From assembly GCA_017450705.1 (NCBI GenBank), contig JAFSTC010000106.1, forward strand, positions 1 to 54,430: a stretch of 54,430 nt of DNA. Direction: 5' to 3'. Numbering within the stretch: the stretch's first letter is position 1; each line of letters starts with the position of its first letter. Shown piece after piece: positions 53,081-54,430 of this stretch. Made by a program: the position numbers and the translations under genes. Origin of the DNA: Lentisphaeria bacterium (lineage in GTDB: Bacteria; Verrucomicrobiota; Lentisphaeria; Victivallales; Victivallaceae). A model generated the notes under the pieces. The model had not been told where the DNA came from and did not search any database. It saw only the letters and a list, made by a program, of their open reading frames with translations.

Positions 53081-53626
53081 TCAGCAGCCTCTTCCCGCTT
53101 CGTATGCCTCTTTGAAGACAGGCAGATCGCGGACTTCGCCTTTTCCATACGCACCCGTGCCGTAGAGGACGCCGCGCTCGACTGTCCCCTCCATGCAGTC
53201 GCGCATGAAGCCGCGCAGGCCTTCCAGCGTCGCGGACATCATCTTCTTGTTCGTGTCGGCGGCGGTGATGATGTGCCAGAACTCCGTCCCCTTGAAGCGC
53301 CTGAAGTCGCTCCAGCGGGAAACGCTCCGGTCGATCAGAGCTTTGAGCTGGGCATCCATCGAGTAGAAATAGACCGGCGTTGCCAGCACGATCACATCGG
53401 CGGAAAGCATCTTTTCCACCAGTTCGTTGGCATCGTCGTTCTGGACGCAGCGGTTCAGTTTCTGACAGGCGTAGCAGCCGGTGCAATAACCGACCTTCTT
53501 TTCGGCGAGGCGGATCTTCTCCACCTCGTGCCCTGCTTCGGACGCACCCCGCGCGAACTCGTCGCAGAGCAGATCGGAATTGCCTCCCTTGCGGGGAGAT
53601 GCGGAAATAATCAGGACTTTTTTCAT
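53081..53626 (-). CDS. Flavodoxin-like NAD(P)H-dependent FMN reductase family protein
   Basis: The 181-residue protein starts KKVLIISASPRKGGNSDLL, the FMN phosphate-binding loop of the iron-sulfur flavoprotein / NADPH-dependent FMN reductase group. It has VGYCTGCYACQKLNRCVQND, a CxxCxxC-type Cys cluster, and VIVLATPVYFYSMDAQLKALIDR, the second flavin loop. The Cys spacing is that of IsfD-like proteins and could carry an Fe-S cluster. Cytoplasmic, anaerobic redox role. AGAGGAG precedes the ATG; 15 bp separate it from the cyclophilin-like gene, so they are probably one operon. Confidence 0.85.
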   Translation of the reverse strand: MKKVLIISASPRKGGNSDLLCDEFARGASEAGHEVEKIRLAEKKVGYCTGCYACQKLNRCVQNDDANELVEKMLSADVIVLATPVYFYSMDAQLKALIDRSVSRWSDFRRFKGTEFWHIITAADTNKKMMSATLEGLRGFMRDCMEGTVERGVLYGTGAYGKGEVRDLPVFKEAYEAGRGC

Positions 53627-53641
53627 GTCAAAGCTCCTCTT

Positions 53642-54106
53642 TCATTTATTGTTTTCTGTTTTCACAGCTTCAAATTTCACCGTGACTTCCCGATTCCCCA
53701 CCGCTTCTTTCAGTTCCTTCACATCCGCGATTTTTCCGATCCGGGTGTAACTGTACGAGGTCGGGAACGATTCGTAAAACAACACCAGCGTGGATCTGCC
53801 GTAAAGCATCAGCTCTCCGCTCCGGATTCTTCCGGGACACGAGGGCTTGGCGGGGAGTTTTTCGGATAGGCCGATGTATTTCTCGTTTCCGTTCAGTTCG
53901 TTCATCCGCAGCGTCAGCGGCAGCATTTTTGCGAACTCGGCTGCTGCCGGAGTATTCTCCAATGTCGCGGAAAACGTTTTTCCCCCGATGGTGATTCTGA
54001 TTTCAGGCATGGTTTTCTCCGAAGACGGGGAGTTTTCGCATTTCGCGCCGGACACCAGCAGGAATGCCGCTATCCCGGCAAGAATGAGACCGATTGCTCT
54101 TTTCAT
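53642..54106 (-). CDS. Secreted cyclophilin-like fold protein
   Basis: The 154-residue protein starts with a signal peptide (MKRAIGLILAGIAAFLLVSG, with Cys soon after; the lipobox is imperfect because Lys precedes Cys). The mature part has IRITIGGKTFSATLENTPAAAEFAKMLPLTL and LMLYGRSTLVLFYESFPTSY, the pattern of the cyclophilin_like2 domain. Members occur next to flavodoxins and alpha/beta hydrolases in gut anaerobes; activity unknown. CGGAG precedes the ATG. Confidence 0.78.
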   Translation of the reverse strand: MKRAIGLILAGIAAFLLVSGAKCENSPSSEKTMPEIRITIGGKTFSATLENTPAAAEFAKMLPLTLRMNELNGNEKYIGLSEKLPAKPSCPGRIRSGELMLYGRSTLVLFYESFPTSYSYTRIGKIADVKELKEAVGNREVTVKFEAVKTENNK

Positions 54107-54133
54107 TTTACGAAAACTCCGTACCGTTGGATG

Positions 54134-54430
54134 TTATTTCACGCCGAGATATTTCCGGAAGAAACCGTCGATCCGGTCGAAGGGGATGACCTTCAGATTG
54201 TCGTAGAGGTCGCAGTGGACCGCGCCGGGAACGATCACGAGTTCCTTGTTGTCGCCTTTCAGCATCTTGAAGGCGGTTTCTCCGAAATACCGGCTGTGCG
54301 CTTTTTCGCCGTGGACGACCATGACCGGCGATTCGATCTCGCCCGCGTAAGCCAGCAGTTTGGCATTCAGGAACGAGATGGCGGAGGTCTTGTTCCAGCC
54401 CCGGTTGGAGTTGAGCGAGCGCGGATGATA
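54134..54430 (-). CDS. C-terminal part of an alpha/beta hydrolase
   Basis: The last 98 codons of a gene that enters from beyond the window end. YHPRSLNSNRGWN, then SPVMVVHGEKAHSRYF, and finally VPGAVHCDLYD with the catalytic His, match the C-terminal third of alpha/beta hydrolases of the YcjY/dienelactone-hydrolase-like group. The nucleophile lies outside. It is 27 bp upstream of the cyclophilin-like gene on the same strand. Confidence 0.8.
   Translation of the reverse strand, partial: YHPRSLNSNRGWNKTSAISFLNAKLLAYAGEIESPVMVVHGEKAHSRYFGETAFKMLKGDNKELVIVPGAVHCDLYDNLKVIPFDRIDGFFRKYLGVK

Noticed and set aside
52004-53869. 621-codon plus-strand ORF across the kinase start and flavodoxin-like gene
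   Set aside because: Runs through a promoter, a terminator and two sense genes; no recognisable product.

Overview
The window reads as chromosome of a GC-rich gut-type bacterium of the PVC superphylum, most likely Lentisphaerota (Victivallis-like). The main pointers are a pseudopilin with the [16 protein letters not shown] leader and a C-terminal H-X9-DG motif encoded between a LacI regulator and a very large secreted glycosidase, a DUF4886-type SGNH protein, and strongly biased GC3 codon use that produces long meaningless antisense ORFs. No 16S rRNA is present, so the assignment is inference.

Layout. 1-5.9 kb: a partial gene that may be a transposase, a triplicated terminator-like repeat, then a tight housekeeping operon on the minus strand (yhcH-like, rsmD, WaaP-like kinase, comM/yifB). 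It diverges from panD and two small Flp-pilin-like genes. 5.9-7.1 kb: an AT-rich islet with a phage/polymorphic-toxin-like gene broken by stop codons. 7.4-13.3 kb: secreted SGNH protein, argH, and a GH2 beta-galactosidase.

13.5-35.9 kb: a colinear surface-glycan locus. It opens with a consensus promoter, a leader of about 250 nt and a NusG-like (UpxY/LoaP-type) antiterminator, followed by a cytidylyltransferase-GHMP kinase fusion, gmd and fcl (GDP-L-fucose). A second promoter at 17.85 kb precedes two small Cys-containing proteins, a KASIII/ACP/SDR mini fatty-acid synthase, an acyltransferase-like protein, a deacetylase, a NeuB sialate synthase, two tandem CMP-sialate synthetase homologues, two Gfo/Idh dehydrogenases, an SGNH esterase-like protein, a Wzx-like flippase, a protein with the EEG and HP motifs of bacterial sialyltransferases, a Wzy-like polymerase, a GT6 (ABO-type) glycosyltransferase, a GT11 alpha-1,2-fucosyltransferase, and a GT-C glycosyltransferase split into two overlapping ORFs. 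Taken together the genes predict a glycan carrying a nonulosonic (sialic-like) acid, possibly N- or O-acylated with a 3-hydroxyacyl group, plus a blood-group A/B-like fucosylated terminus. No initiating transferase and no NeuC/aminotransferase precursor genes are present here, so part of the pathway lies elsewhere.

36.1-46.5 kb: a carbohydrate-utilisation region: a LacI regulator with a palindromic operator inside its own promoter, a pseudopilin, a 1267-residue secreted glycosidase-like protein, a truncated signal-peptide remnant, a TIM-barrel glycosidase, and a GH3 enzyme with a terminator hairpin in its leader. 47-54.4 kb: tRNA-Ala(GGC), a BASS-family transporter, a BvgS/EvgS-type hybrid sensor kinase, and a flavodoxin-like / cyclophilin-like / alpha-beta hydrolase group running off the end.

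Most promoters found by eye share one form: TTGnnn, 16-17 bp, TATATT.
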